Shown one piece after another: positions 17,412-25,532 of a stretch of 64,000 nucleotides of DNA (position 1 is its first letter; each line of letters starts with the position of its first letter). The notes beneath the pieces are model-generated. The model saw only the letters and a program-made list of their open reading frames with translations. It was not told the origin of the DNA and made no database searches. Location of the stretch: contig JACHMT010000004.1 of assembly GCA_014208095.1 (NCBI GenBank), positions 806,001 to 870,000 on the forward strand, written 5' to 3'. The translations under genes were made by a program, and so were the position numbers. This stretch comes from Actinospineispora eucalypti (GTDB lineage Bacteria; Actinomycetota; Actinomycetes; Mycobacteriales; Pseudonocardiaceae).

Positions 17412-17804
17412 GTGGGGAACATGTTTCGATCGGCCGGCGGGCGTCACCCGATCATCGGGCGATCTATATTTGATCTTGATAGTGAAGATCGTCGGCGTCG
17501 CCCGATTGGCTGTACGGCGTTTCGACTGGTGACTGTGAGCCCAGTGGGAAATGCATCGCCACGCTGCGTGAATGCGAAGCTCAACTAGATGTAGCTAATG
17601 TTCCGGAGCGGAAACTACGTTGCGTAGTAATACGCTGTCAACGGCCTGAACATCCTTAGTTTTGCGCCGGTTTTCGCAGGTCAAGCCGGTCAAAGCTTGC
17701 TGAGAGGGGGAGAGTACGGTGGGATGAGTCCGGTGGCAGCGTGGCGGGGGTCCCGCTCCGGTGACGCTGGTCGACCTGTTCTATTGGGAGGGGTTGCCAG
17801 GCTG
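17412..17804. promoter_or_regulatory. AT-richer promoter region of the polysaccharide cluster
   Basis: A 393-base gap of distinctly lower GC than its surroundings. It contains the dyads GATCTT-N7-AAGATC (about 17470-17488) and GCGTA-GTAA-TACGC (17622-17635), both plausible regulator sites or small hairpins. No open frame here looks coding. It probably holds the promoter of the ATP-grasp gene and marks the left border of an acquired surface-polysaccharide region. Confidence 0.45.
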
Positions 17805-19025
17805 ATGCGGCCAGTCATTGTTTTGGGTGCGTACACGCCAGGGGTGGCGATGGTGCGCGCGCTCGGTCAGGCTGGCGTACCAGTGTCTGTGGTCACGTAC
17901 AACAAACGTGACATGGGCATCGCCTCCCGCTGGGTGCGCGAGGCGTTGGTCTGTCCCAACCCCGAGCTGCGGGAGGGCGAGTTCATCTCGTTCCTGGTCG
18001 GCCTGGCCGACCGGTACCCGGACGCGGTGCTGATGCCCAGCTCGGACCGTGCGCTCCAGGCCGTCGTGCGGCACGCCGCCACCCTGGAGGCCGCCGGGTT
18101 CGCGGTGGCCGCGCCGAGCGAGTCGGTGGCCAAGGCCTGCCTGGACAAGTCGGCCACCTATGCCGTCGCCGACGCGGCCGGGGTACCGGCGCCGGTCTCG
18201 GTGAACCTGGGCGAGCCGGCGGACATCGACCGGTTCGCCGCGCGCGCGAAGTTCCCGGCCGTGCTGAAGCCGATGATCTCCCACCAGTACTACGCGGTGT
18301 TCGGCCGCAAGTGGAAGCCGGTCAACTCGGTGGCCGAGGCGATGGCCGGCTTCCAGGAGGCGCGGGCAGCCGGGCTGGAGGTCATGCTGCAGGAGCTGAT
18401 CACCGGCGACGAGCTGTGCGGCGCGAACTACAACGCCTACTTCTGGGACGGCCAGCCGTTGCTGGAGATGACCGCCGAGAAGATCCGCAACTCGCCGATG
18501 GAGACCGGTTCGCCGTGCGTGGCGGTGAGCCGGGACCTGCCGGAGGTGCGCAAGGTCGGCCGCGAGCTGCTGGCCGCCATGGGCTACCAGGGCTTCGCCA
18601 ACATCGAGTTCAAGCGGGACCCGGTCGACGGCCTGTACAAGGTCATCGAGGTGAACGCCCGGCACAACCTGTCCGGGATGCTCGCGCTGCGGTGCGGGGT
18701 CAACTTCCCGCTGGCCCAGTACCGGCACGTGGCCTACGGCGAGACGCCGGCCTGGCAGGACAGCTTCCGGCAGGGCCTGTACTGGATCGACGGCACCCGG
18801 GACGTCCGCGAGCTGCTGACCTACCTGCGTCGGGGCGACTACAGCCTGCGCCGCTTCGTGGCTCCGTATCTGGCCCCGCACACCGGTGCGGTATGGGACC
18901 GGAACGACACCGGCCCGGCCCGGATGCGGCTGTGGGACACCGTGCGGGAGCTGTTCCTGCTGCTGCGCGGCAAGGCCGCGTCCGGCGCGAAGTCCCCGGC
19001 GAACAACCTCACCAACTCACACTGA
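17805..19025 (+). CDS. ATP-grasp family ligase
   Basis: 406-aa soluble enzyme of the carbamoyl-phosphate-synthase-like ATP-grasp type. The N-terminal Rossmann-like domain begins RPVIVLGAYTPGVAMVRALG. The ATP-grasp core is SVAKACLDKSATYAVADAAG, FPAVLKPMISHQYYAVF, EVMLQELITGDE and the metal site NIEFKRDPVDGLYKVIEVNAR. These enzymes join a carboxylate to an amine or similar nucleophile through an acyl phosphate. In surface polysaccharide clusters they are thought to decorate sugars or lipids with amino acids. I start at the ATG in front of RPVIVLGAY; a longer form from 17697 is possible. Substrate not known. Confidence 0.82.
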   Translation: MRPVIVLGAYTPGVAMVRALGQAGVPVSVVTYNKRDMGIASRWVREALVCPNPELREGEFISFLVGLADRYPDAVLMPSSDRALQAVVRHAATLEAAGFAVAAPSESVAKACLDKSATYAVADAAGVPAPVSVNLGEPADIDRFAARAKFPAVLKPMISHQYYAVFGRKWKPVNSVAEAMAGFQEARAAGLEVMLQELITGDELCGANYNAYFWDGQPLLEMTAEKIRNSPMETGSPCVAVSRDLPEVRKVGRELLAAMGYQGFANIEFKRDPVDGLYKVIEVNARHNLSGMLALRCGVNFPLAQYRHVAYGETPAWQDSFRQGLYWIDGTRDVRELLTYLRRGDYSLRRFVAPYLAPHTGAVWDRNDTGPARMRLWDTVRELFLLLRGKAASGAKSPANNLTNSH

Positions 19026-19400
19026 GGGCCGGCGATCTCCCGGAGCTTGGGCACGGCCCGTTGCGCTTCATTCAGGCCCCTGGCGCCTCGTTCGTTGCGC
19101 ACCGTGATGGCCGGCACGGCTTTTGAACGGCTCCGGACGCTCGTCATTCATCGAGCGCGGGCTCAGTCCGGTTCGATCATGGAATCCGCCGGACTCAGCT
19201 TGCGCTCGATGAAGCCGTCCGCGCGGCTGCCCGCGGCCTGACCACGGTCCGTAACCAAGGCGTGGAACCAAGACGCGCGGGAGCGGGCGCAATGCAACGG
19301 GTGGCACCCGAACGGCGGGAGAACGCCCAGCCGCGCCGTCCGAGCGGCCCTGAGAGCGGCACCCGGCTCAAGTGAAGATCGACATCAACCTCGGGTGCCT
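19026..19400. repeat. Family A palindromic intergenic repeat, copy 2
   Basis: Non-coding. The centre is a hairpin whose 24-base arms (19148-19171 and 19189-19212) match at 21 positions around the 17-base loop TTCGATCATGGAATCCG. Flanks repeat elements seen at 34 kb: CTTGGGCACGGCCCGTTGCG, ACCACGGTCCGTAACC, GCGCAATGCAACGGG, CCCAGCCGCGCCGTCC and GATCGACATCAACCTC. This is a diverged copy of the large element at 34.2-34.9 kb with its outer arms partly lost. Confidence 0.7.
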
Positions 19401-19450
19401 GCCGGCCCTACCGGACAGGTGCAGCAGGCCCCCGTCGGTTCCGCTGAGCC

Positions 19451-20710
19451 CTACAGCCGGTCCACGGCGGGGGAGCGCAGGCGGTTGCGGGTGTCCAGCA
19501 CCTTCTCCGCGTGGGCCTCCAGCAGCGGCCAGTCGATGTCGTCGTGGTCGGTCAGGACGACCACCAGGTCGGCCGCCGCCACGTCCGCCTCGGTGCCCGC
19601 CACCAGGGTGATGCCGGCCGGCACGTGGTCGGCCGGGATGAGCGGGTCGACCGCGCGCAGCCGCGCGCCCAGGTCGGCCAGCCGGTTGGCCACGGCGATC
19701 GCCGGCGACTCCCGGGCGTCGCCGGAGTTGGGCTTGTAGGCCAGCCCGATCAGCAGGATGTTGGAGCCGTTGACCGACTTGCGCTTGCCGTTCAGGTGCG
19801 CGGTGGTCCGGTCGGCCACGTAGTCCGGCATGTGGTCGTTCACGTCGTTGGCGATGTCCACGAACCGGAAGTTGCGGCCCAGGGTGCGGCGCACCTGCCA
19901 GGACAGGTACGAGGGGTCGATCGGCAGGCAGTGCCCGCCGACGCCGGGGCCGGGGGTGAACTTCATGAACCCGAACGGTTTGCTGGCCGCCGCGTCGATC
20001 ACCGACCACACGTCGATGCCCAGGTCGTGGCAGTACACCGCCAGCTCGTTGACCAGCGCGATGTTCACGTGCCGGAAGGTGTTCTCCAGCAGCTTGGCCA
20101 GCTCGGCCTCGCGGGTGCCGGACACCGGGACGACCTTCTCCACCAGCGCGCCGAAGAATTCGGCCACCGCGTTCAAGGACGCCTCGTCGACGCCGGAGAC
20201 GATCTTCGGGGTGTTCTCCAGGCGGTAGACCTTGTCGCCGGGGTTGATCCGCTCCGGGGAGAAGCCGACGTGGAAGTCCGGGCCGGCGCGCAGCCCGCTC
20301 ACCGACTCCAGCTTCGGCACCACGATCTCCTCGGTGGTGCCCGGGTAGGTGGTGGACTCCAGGATCACGCAGCAGCCGGGCCGCACGTGCGGGGCGACGG
20401 TGGCCGTGGCCGACTCGATGTAGGACAGGTCGGGTGCGCCGTCCCGCAGCGGGGTGGGCACCGAGATGACCGCGATGTCGAAACCGGCCAGGTCGTCCGG
20501 GTCGGCGGTCGGCGTGAACCGGCCGGTGGCCAGCGCCTCGGCGACCTCCGCGTCGGTGATGTCGTCGATGTAGGTCTGCCCGCCGCGCAGCCGGTCGACC
20601 TTCTCCTTGGCCACGTCGAAGCCGACCACGTCGAAGCCGACCTGGACCGCCCGCATGGACACCGGCAGGCCCACGTAGCCCTGGCCGAGGATGACCACTC
20701 TCGCTGTCAT
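19451..20710 (-). CDS. Nucleotide sugar dehydrogenase (UDP-GlcNAc/ManNAc 6-dehydrogenase type)
   Basis: 419-aa NAD-dependent enzyme that oxidises the C6 hydroxyl of a UDP-sugar to a uronic acid. N-terminal Rossmann motif ILGQGYVGLPVSMRA; catalytic cysteine in PGPGVGGHCLPIDPSYLSWQ (about residue 260); C-terminal UDP-binding domain with LIGLAYKPNSGDARESPAI. The IDPSYLSW form is nearer to WbpA/WecC-type UDP-N-acetylhexosamine dehydrogenases than to UDP-glucose dehydrogenase, but motifs alone do not settle the substrate. AGAGGGG precedes the ATG. It is 14 bases downstream of the FemAB-like gene, so they probably form one operon. Confidence 0.9.
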   Translation of the reverse strand: MTARVVILGQGYVGLPVSMRAVQVGFDVVGFDVAKEKVDRLRGGQTYIDDITDAEVAEALATGRFTPTADPDDLAGFDIAVISVPTPLRDGAPDLSYIESATATVAPHVRPGCCVILESTTYPGTTEEIVVPKLESVSGLRAGPDFHVGFSPERINPGDKVYRLENTPKIVSGVDEASLNAVAEFFGALVEKVVPVSGTREAELAKLLENTFRHVNIALVNELAVYCHDLGIDVWSVIDAAASKPFGFMKFTPGPGVGGHCLPIDPSYLSWQVRRTLGRNFRFVDIANDVNDHMPDYVADRTTAHLNGKRKSVNGSNILLIGLAYKPNSGDARESPAIAVANRLADLGARLRAVDPLIPADHVPAGITLVAGTEADVAAADLVVVLTDHDDIDWPLLEAHAEKVLDTRNRLRSPAVDRL

Positions 20711-20724
20711 GTCTGAAAACCCCT

Positions 20725-21738
20725 CTAGCAGAAGTGTCGGTAGAGCAGCGCGCCGGCGGCCGTGCTGATCTCGTCCGGGACGGAGTCCTCGGTGAACAAC
20801 CTGGTCAGCTCGCCGAGCATGCCGCCGACCTGAGGATTGGGTACTGGATCGGGGCCACCGCGCAGGGTGACCACCCGGCGCTCGTCGCTGGCCCACTTGC
20901 GCTTGTAGGACACCAGCCCCGGCTGGTCCAGGTCGGAGATGCCCCAGTCGATGCCCCGCAGGCCCCGGGATATGGCCAGCTTGCAGGCCGCCCAGTAGAG
21001 CGCGTCGTTCGGGCGCTTGGGCAGGAACTCGGAGCGGGAGGCGCCGAACTTGTAGTACAGCGTGTCGCCCCAGACCAGGTACATCGCGCCGGCCGCGATC
21101 TCCCCGTCGATCTCCGCGAGCAGCGTGACGACCCCGTCGGCGGCGGTGAACTCGCGCCAGATGTTCTCGAAGAAGCTCAGCGGCTGCGCCAGCAGCCGGT
21201 ACTTGCGCTTGCGCAGGCCCACGTGCAGCTTGTGGAACTCCCGCACCGCGTCGATGTCGGTGCCGCTGAGCACCTTCACGCCGTTGCGGTCGGCCGCCTT
21301 CAGGTTCCGCCGGGACACCGAGCTGATCTTCTTGTGCAGCTCGTCCTCGGTGAGGTCGGTCGGCGTGCCGTGCCAGGCCGCCTCGCCGACCTGGCGCAGC
21401 CGCTCGTCCGCGGCCGCCGGGTGGTCGGAGAAGCAGCGCAGGGTGAACGGGTGGCCCTCGGCCAGCGCGTCGTCCAGCAGGCCGGGCCAGCCGGCCGGGT
21501 CGCCGTCACGCAGCGGCGGGTCCGCCCGGTCGCAGAACGGCAGGGCGGAGATGCGGGCGCCCCGGATGTCCTCGACGGTCACCCAGGCCAGGCCCCCGAC
21601 CGGCTGGTCGTTCTCGGCGACTGCCACCCGCGCGCTCGGGGTGAAGTCGTAGCTGTGGCAGACTGCGCTGATCCAGGGCGGAGAGGTGAACAGGCTGCCC
21701 GCCGGCCCGCTGGCCAGCTGTGCCCACCTTGGGTCCAA
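20725..21738 (-). CDS. FemAB/BioF2-like GNAT-fold transferase
   Basis: 337-aa protein with the double GNAT layout of FemAB and related exopolysaccharide-associated acyltransferases. Visible motifs are FTSPPWISAVCHSYDF, KISSVSRRNLKAADRNGVKV, EIDGEIAAGAMYLVWGDTLY, YYKFGASRSEFLPKRPNDAL and DWGISDLDQPGLVSYKRKWA. Family members move an aminoacyl or acyl group from tRNA or CoA to a cell-wall or polysaccharide acceptor. Here it could be the N-acyltransferase missing from the amino-uronic acid pathway (inference). The TTG at 21738 is the first start consistent with the conserved N-terminus; no strong ribosome site, so the start is uncertain. Confidence 0.78.
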   Translation of the reverse strand: MDPRWAQLASGPAGSLFTSPPWISAVCHSYDFTPSARVAVAENDQPVGGLAWVTVEDIRGARISALPFCDRADPPLRDGDPAGWPGLLDDALAEGHPFTLRCFSDHPAAADERLRQVGEAAWHGTPTDLTEDELHKKISSVSRRNLKAADRNGVKVLSGTDIDAVREFHKLHVGLRKRKYRLLAQPLSFFENIWREFTAADGVVTLLAEIDGEIAAGAMYLVWGDTLYYKFGASRSEFLPKRPNDALYWAACKLAISRGLRGIDWGISDLDQPGLVSYKRKWASDERRVVTLRGGPDPVPNPQVGGMLGELTRLFTEDSVPDEISTAAGALLYRHFC

Positions 21739-21867
21739 GCGTGGATCAACCCGGTGAATCGCGTTGACGGTGTGCTCCTCGGATGGTGCTGTACGTCGCC
21801 GGGCGGATGTTGTCCGGCCCGGGCCCGTCCGTCACGATACCTGCCGGTGCGGAGTGGGGGTTTGACG

Positions 21868-22989
21868 GTGCTGACCAGGCCTCAGGACTGGCGCGTGCTA
21901 CTCCTGGTCGGGGTGCTCCTCGGGGTGGCCGCGTTGGCCGGGTGCGGTTCGCCGTCACCCGATGAACGTATGGAGAACGCCCCGCCGCCGCCGGCCCGCA
22001 ACGCGTTGCCGCCCGGTGGCTGCCCCAACGCCGTCTCGGACCCCGACCAGGCGCAACGGGCGCTGAACGGCGCGCGCCCGGGTGACACGGTCTGCCTGAC
22101 CGGCCCCGGACTGCTGTCGGTCTCGCTGAAGGTGATCCGGTCCGGGCTGCCCGGGGTGCCCGTGCGGATACTCTCCGACGGCGCCGAGGTGCGGGGCGTG
22201 GACGTGCGCGCGGACTACGTCGAGGTGGCCGGGTTCACCATGCGCGAGGGCGGCGGGCTGAACCTGCGCGGCACCGGGCTGGACGCGCACGACAACAACG
22301 TCTGGGGTGCCCGGCGCAACGGGATCAGCTGCACCTGCGTGGACTCGCGGGTGGAGGGCAACGAGGTCTACGGCACCGAGGGCACCGGCATCCGGGTGGA
22401 GGGCGAGCGGGTCTCGGTGCGGCGCAACACGGTGAGCGGCTCGCTGCGCGCCGAGGCGCCCGGTAGGGAGCAGGGTGCCGCGGACGGCAGCGACGACGCG
22501 GACGGCGTGCGCTTCTTCGGCAGCGGGCTGCGGATCAGCGAAAACGTGGTTCGGGACATCTCCATGGCCGGTTACCCGCCCGGCGAGGGGCCGCACCCGG
22601 ACTGCTTCCAGACCTTCGACACGGACTCCCCGCCGACGTTCGACGTGGAGATATCCGGCAACCGCTGCGAGCGGGTCGCCGAGCAGTGCCTGATCGGCAC
22701 GGGCAAGAAGGGCAACCCCGGAGTGCCGGCCGGCATGCGGTCGATCACCTTCGTGGCCAACTACTGCGATGTCGGCGGCGCCCAGGCGATCAGCCTCGCC
22801 GGCTATCCCCACGTCGAGCTGCGCGGCAACACCCTGGCCGGCCCGAAGCTCTACCGGGGCATCGCGCTGACCAAGGGCGCCTCGGACGCCGTGGTCGCGG
22901 ACAACGTCCTGAAAGGCGACCGACCCGTGTTGGAGGCGGACCCGGACTCCGCGCCGGCGAGAAACGACAACAACCGCACCGAACGCTGA
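21868..22989 (+). CDS. Right-handed parallel beta-helix lipoprotein
   Basis: 373-aa predicted lipoprotein. The signal peptide ends in LLGVAALAGCGSP, with the lipobox LAGC about residue 26, so it should be anchored outside the membrane. The mature part has the short degenerate turns of a parallel beta-helix (DVRADYVEVAGFTMREGGG, NNVWGARRNGISC, GIRVEGERVSVRRNTVSG). Six cysteines may form disulfides (ISCTCVDSR, HPDCFQ, GNRCER, EQCLIG). This fold is typical of polysaccharide lyases and epimerases, and the neighbours suggest it acts on or binds the polysaccharide made here. GTG start chosen for the GGAGTGGGGG upstream. Catalytic residues not identified. Confidence 0.8.
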   Translation: MLTRPQDWRVLLLVGVLLGVAALAGCGSPSPDERMENAPPPPARNALPPGGCPNAVSDPDQAQRALNGARPGDTVCLTGPGLLSVSLKVIRSGLPGVPVRILSDGAEVRGVDVRADYVEVAGFTMREGGGLNLRGTGLDAHDNNVWGARRNGISCTCVDSRVEGNEVYGTEGTGIRVEGERVSVRRNTVSGSLRAEAPGREQGAADGSDDADGVRFFGSGLRISENVVRDISMAGYPPGEGPHPDCFQTFDTDSPPTFDVEISGNRCERVAEQCLIGTGKKGNPGVPAGMRSITFVANYCDVGGAQAISLAGYPHVELRGNTLAGPKLYRGIALTKGASDAVVADNVLKGDRPVLEADPDSAPARNDNNRTER

Positions 22990-23500
22990 GGCTCGGCGCC
23001 GGTCCCTGGGAACCGAGCGGTGGGTTCCGGTGCCGGTTCCAACAACGGCCGGACGGCGCGGCTGTGGCTGGTCCGCCGCGGCTTTGGCTCGGCCTGTTGC
23101 GCCAGGAACGAGGTACGCCCGGCCGGCGCCGGGGAGGTGGTCAACTCATCTTCGCAGACGTTACTTGTTGGTAGGACGTCTCTGATGATGAGTTGATCTT
23201 GATCCATTCCGATTATTGCTGCCGAACGTCACGCCGTTCAGGTTCGATCTTGCGAAAACCTGAACCAGGTAACTCTCGCCGGAGCGAAGCTGCGGTCAAT
23301 GGGATGTGAGGGGCGGAAGAGGCAGTTGAGACACGCGTGGCCGCGCGAAGCGGGAGAACGCAAGGTCTGCGGCCGTCCAAGCCGAGGCGAGACGGGAGAT
23401 GCGACCGGACGCAACGGGCCGAGCCGGAGCCGCGGCGGACCAGCCCCAGCCGCGGAGGTCCAAGCCATCCTCAGAATCGGCACCGGTCGGAACCGCGGGT
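22990..23500. repeat. Family A palindromic intergenic repeat, copy 3
   Basis: The left arm (23023-23101) and right arm (23411-23494) are inverted copies containing GGACGGCGCGGCTGTGGCTG / CAGCCCCAGCCGCGGAGGTC and GGCCTGTTGC / GCAACGGGCC. The 310-base centre is AT-richer. It holds a perfect hairpin, GTTCAGGTT...AACCTGAAC (about 23237-23266), and no credible gene. This copy separates the beta-helix gene from the big polysaccharide operon. Confidence 0.65.
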
Positions 23501-23550
23501 CCCGCCGTCGTCGGAGCCGCCTTTGGAGCCTGAGCCGCGCCGAGCGGGGC

Positions 23551-23733
23551 TCAGGCGTCGGGGCGCGATTCGGGGGCGGTGCGCTGTGCGGGGACGGTGG
23601 GACGCCGGGTGCCGGCGAACTCGCTCAGCACGTCCGCGAGGGAGCCGAGCAGGCGGCTGTCCTGACGCCGGGGAACCCACGTGTCGAGGCGCAGCTCGCT
23701 GAGGGCTGAAGGCCGGGAGGTCTGCTGTGACAT
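23551..23733 (-). CDS. Possible small protein, hypothetical
   Basis: A 60-aa frame starting MSQQTSRPSALSELRLDTWV and ending in a Pro/Arg/Thr-rich tail. It has a helix-prone middle (LLGSLADVLSEFAG) and G/C-rich third positions. AAGGCG about nine bases upstream of the ATG is a weak ribosome site. It follows the end of the leftward polysaccharide operon by about 120 bases. No family recognised. It could be a real small protein or chance in GC-rich DNA. Confidence 0.35.
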   Translation of the reverse strand: MSQQTSRPSALSELRLDTWVPRRQDSRLLGSLADVLSEFAGTRRPTVPAQRTAPESRPDA

Positions 23734-23851
23734 GAGTGGAATCGCCTTCGATGTGAGGCAGGGTCACCCTTGTTATCGCAACCGGGCCAGCCTAGCGTTT
23801 CAACCCGATTGGGGGATACCCAAACGAGCCACGAAGTAGTCGAGCGTTCGA

Positions 23852-24865
23852 CTAACTCGACAGCGCCTGGGCCGGGACGTTGTCCAGCCGGAACGGTGGC
23901 GGGTTGTCCGTCTTCACCACGGCGTGCTCGAGGGTGCCCAGCAGGTCGTCCACGTTCAGCGTGGCCAGGTCCTCGATGGGCCGGCCCAGTCCGCGCCGGG
24001 CCAGTTCCTTGGACAGGTCCAGCTGGTGGTCGTCGCCGGCCTCGCCGAACCCGGACAGCCGGTTGGCCAGCAGCGGGAGGTGGCCGCTGTCCAGCACGGC
24101 CAGCGCCGAACCGGCGCCGGAGTGCGAGACCACGATGTGGGCGTCCCGCAGCGCGTCGTTCAGCTCGGCGGCCGGCAGGAACGGACGGGCCTCGATGCCC
24201 AGCCCGTCGACGGGCGTGCAGCCGGTCTGCCAGAGCACCCGCACCGGGCGCTCCACCGCCTTGCTCAGCGGTCCGTCCTCGGCCAGCAGGGCGGCCAGCG
24301 GCTCGATGAGGCGGCGGAACGGGAACTCGCCCGCCGTGCCCACGGTGACCACCACGCGCACCTCGTCCGAGCCGGTCAGCGCGGCCAGGCCGGCACCGGC
24401 CTCCGGCCGGTACACGTCGAAGCTGCTGCCGCCGTAGTGCCAGCCCTGGTCGGTCCAGTGCGGGTACTGGGTGTGGCAGTGCACGCCGGGCACCCGGCGC
24501 AGCACCTTCCCGGTGGCCGAGGGGTGGGTCACCCGGGCCGCGCTCTCGATGTAGTGGCACTCGACGCCGCGCGCGGCCAGGTAAGGCAGGTAGCCGAGCG
24601 CGATCGCCGAGCCGGTGGACACCGCGCGCGTGATCTTCCGCTGCTGGAGCAGCTGGTGGGCCTGGGGCATCGCCTTGAGCACCCCGGGCACCGAGTGGAA
24701 GCCGATGTAGGGCACGTAGACCACGTCCCGGCCGGCCAGCAGGGAGGTGGACTGCTCGTTGGCGTGGGTCACCCACACCGAGTCGTCGTCCTGGGGGATC
24801 CGTCGGGAGAGGCCGTCCAGCTGGGCAAGGTGACCACCAGTGGTGGCGACGAACAGGGTGGTCAT
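23852..24865 (-). CDS. Family 28-type glycosyltransferase
   Basis: 337-aa GT-B enzyme resembling fused Alg14-Alg13/EpsF-type N-acetylglucosaminyl transferases. The N-terminal half has MTTLFVATTGGHLAQLDGLS and STGSAIALGYLPYLAARG. The C-terminal half has VVVTVGTAGEFPFRRLIEPL and the donor-binding IVVSHSGAGSALAVLDSGHL. It should transfer a sugar from UDP-sugar to the lipid-linked primer on the cytoplasmic face. It is the last gene of the nine-gene operon, 4 bases after the sugar transferase stop. Confidence 0.85.
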   Translation of the reverse strand: MTTLFVATTGGHLAQLDGLSRRIPQDDDSVWVTHANEQSTSLLAGRDVVYVPYIGFHSVPGVLKAMPQAHQLLQQRKITRAVSTGSAIALGYLPYLAARGVECHYIESAARVTHPSATGKVLRRVPGVHCHTQYPHWTDQGWHYGGSSFDVYRPEAGAGLAALTGSDEVRVVVTVGTAGEFPFRRLIEPLAALLAEDGPLSKAVERPVRVLWQTGCTPVDGLGIEARPFLPAAELNDALRDAHIVVSHSGAGSALAVLDSGHLPLLANRLSGFGEAGDDHQLDLSKELARRGLGRPIEDLATLNVDDLLGTLEHAVVKTDNPPPFRLDNVPAQALSS

Positions 24866-24869
24866 GAAA

Positions 24870-25532
24870 CTACCGGGCTCCGCTTTCTCGCAGCATGCTC
24901 GGAATGGTACGGAACAAGATCGACATGTCGCCGACCAGGTTGCGGGTGCGCACGTAGGCCAGGTCCAGGTGCAGCATCTCCAGCGTGCCCATGGTGGACC
25001 GGCCGGACACCTGCCACAGGCCGGTCAGCCCGGGCCGCACGGAGAACCGGGGCTGGAACTCCGAAGGGAACATCCGGGCTTCCCACTCCAGGCACGGCCT
25101 CGGCCCCACCAGCGACATGTCGCCGAAGAGCACGTTGATCAGCTGCGGCAGCTCGTCCATGCTGGTCTTGCGCAGGAAGGCGCCGATCGAGGTGACCCGG
25201 GGGTCGGCGTTCAGCTTGTAGCTGCCCTCGACCGAGGTGTCCTCGCCGCGCAGCTCGGCGGCGATCAGCTCGCGCAGCATCTCGTCGCCGACGCCGGTGC
25301 GCATGGTGCGGAACTTGTACATCGTGAACGTGCGCCCGCCGAGGCCGACCCGATGCTGCTGGAACAGGGAAGGACCGACGCTGGTCCACCGGATGGTCAG
25401 CCCGATGATGATCATCGGGATGCCCAGGATCAGGAGGGCTAAACCGGCCGCCGTGACGTCGACCGCGCGCCGCGCCACTGACTCCCACGTCGCCGCCTCC
25501 GGCAATGCGGTGTCAAGTCCGACGTCGGGCAT
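24870..25532 (-). CDS. Undecaprenyl-phosphate sugar phosphotransferase (initiating sugar transferase)
   Basis: 220-aa bacterial sugar transferase of the short PglC/RfbP-C-terminal type. It has one membrane segment (AGLALLILGIPMIIIGLTI), then FQQHRVGLGGRTFTMYKFRT, the catalytic region LRKTSMDELPQLINVLFGDM, SLVGPRPCLEWEA and VRPGLTGLWQVSGRS. It attaches a sugar-1-phosphate to undecaprenyl phosphate, the committed step. The ATG at 25532 has GGAGGG five bases upstream. The gene overlaps the ligase gene by 20 bases, indicating coupled translation. Confidence 0.94.
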   Translation of the reverse strand: MPDVGLDTALPEAATWESVARRAVDVTAAGLALLILGIPMIIIGLTIRWTSVGPSLFQQHRVGLGGRTFTMYKFRTMRTGVGDEMLRELIAAELRGEDTSVEGSYKLNADPRVTSIGAFLRKTSMDELPQLINVLFGDMSLVGPRPCLEWEARMFPSEFQPRFSVRPGLTGLWQVSGRSTMGTLEMLHLDLAYVRTRNLVGDMSILFRTIPSMLRESGAR

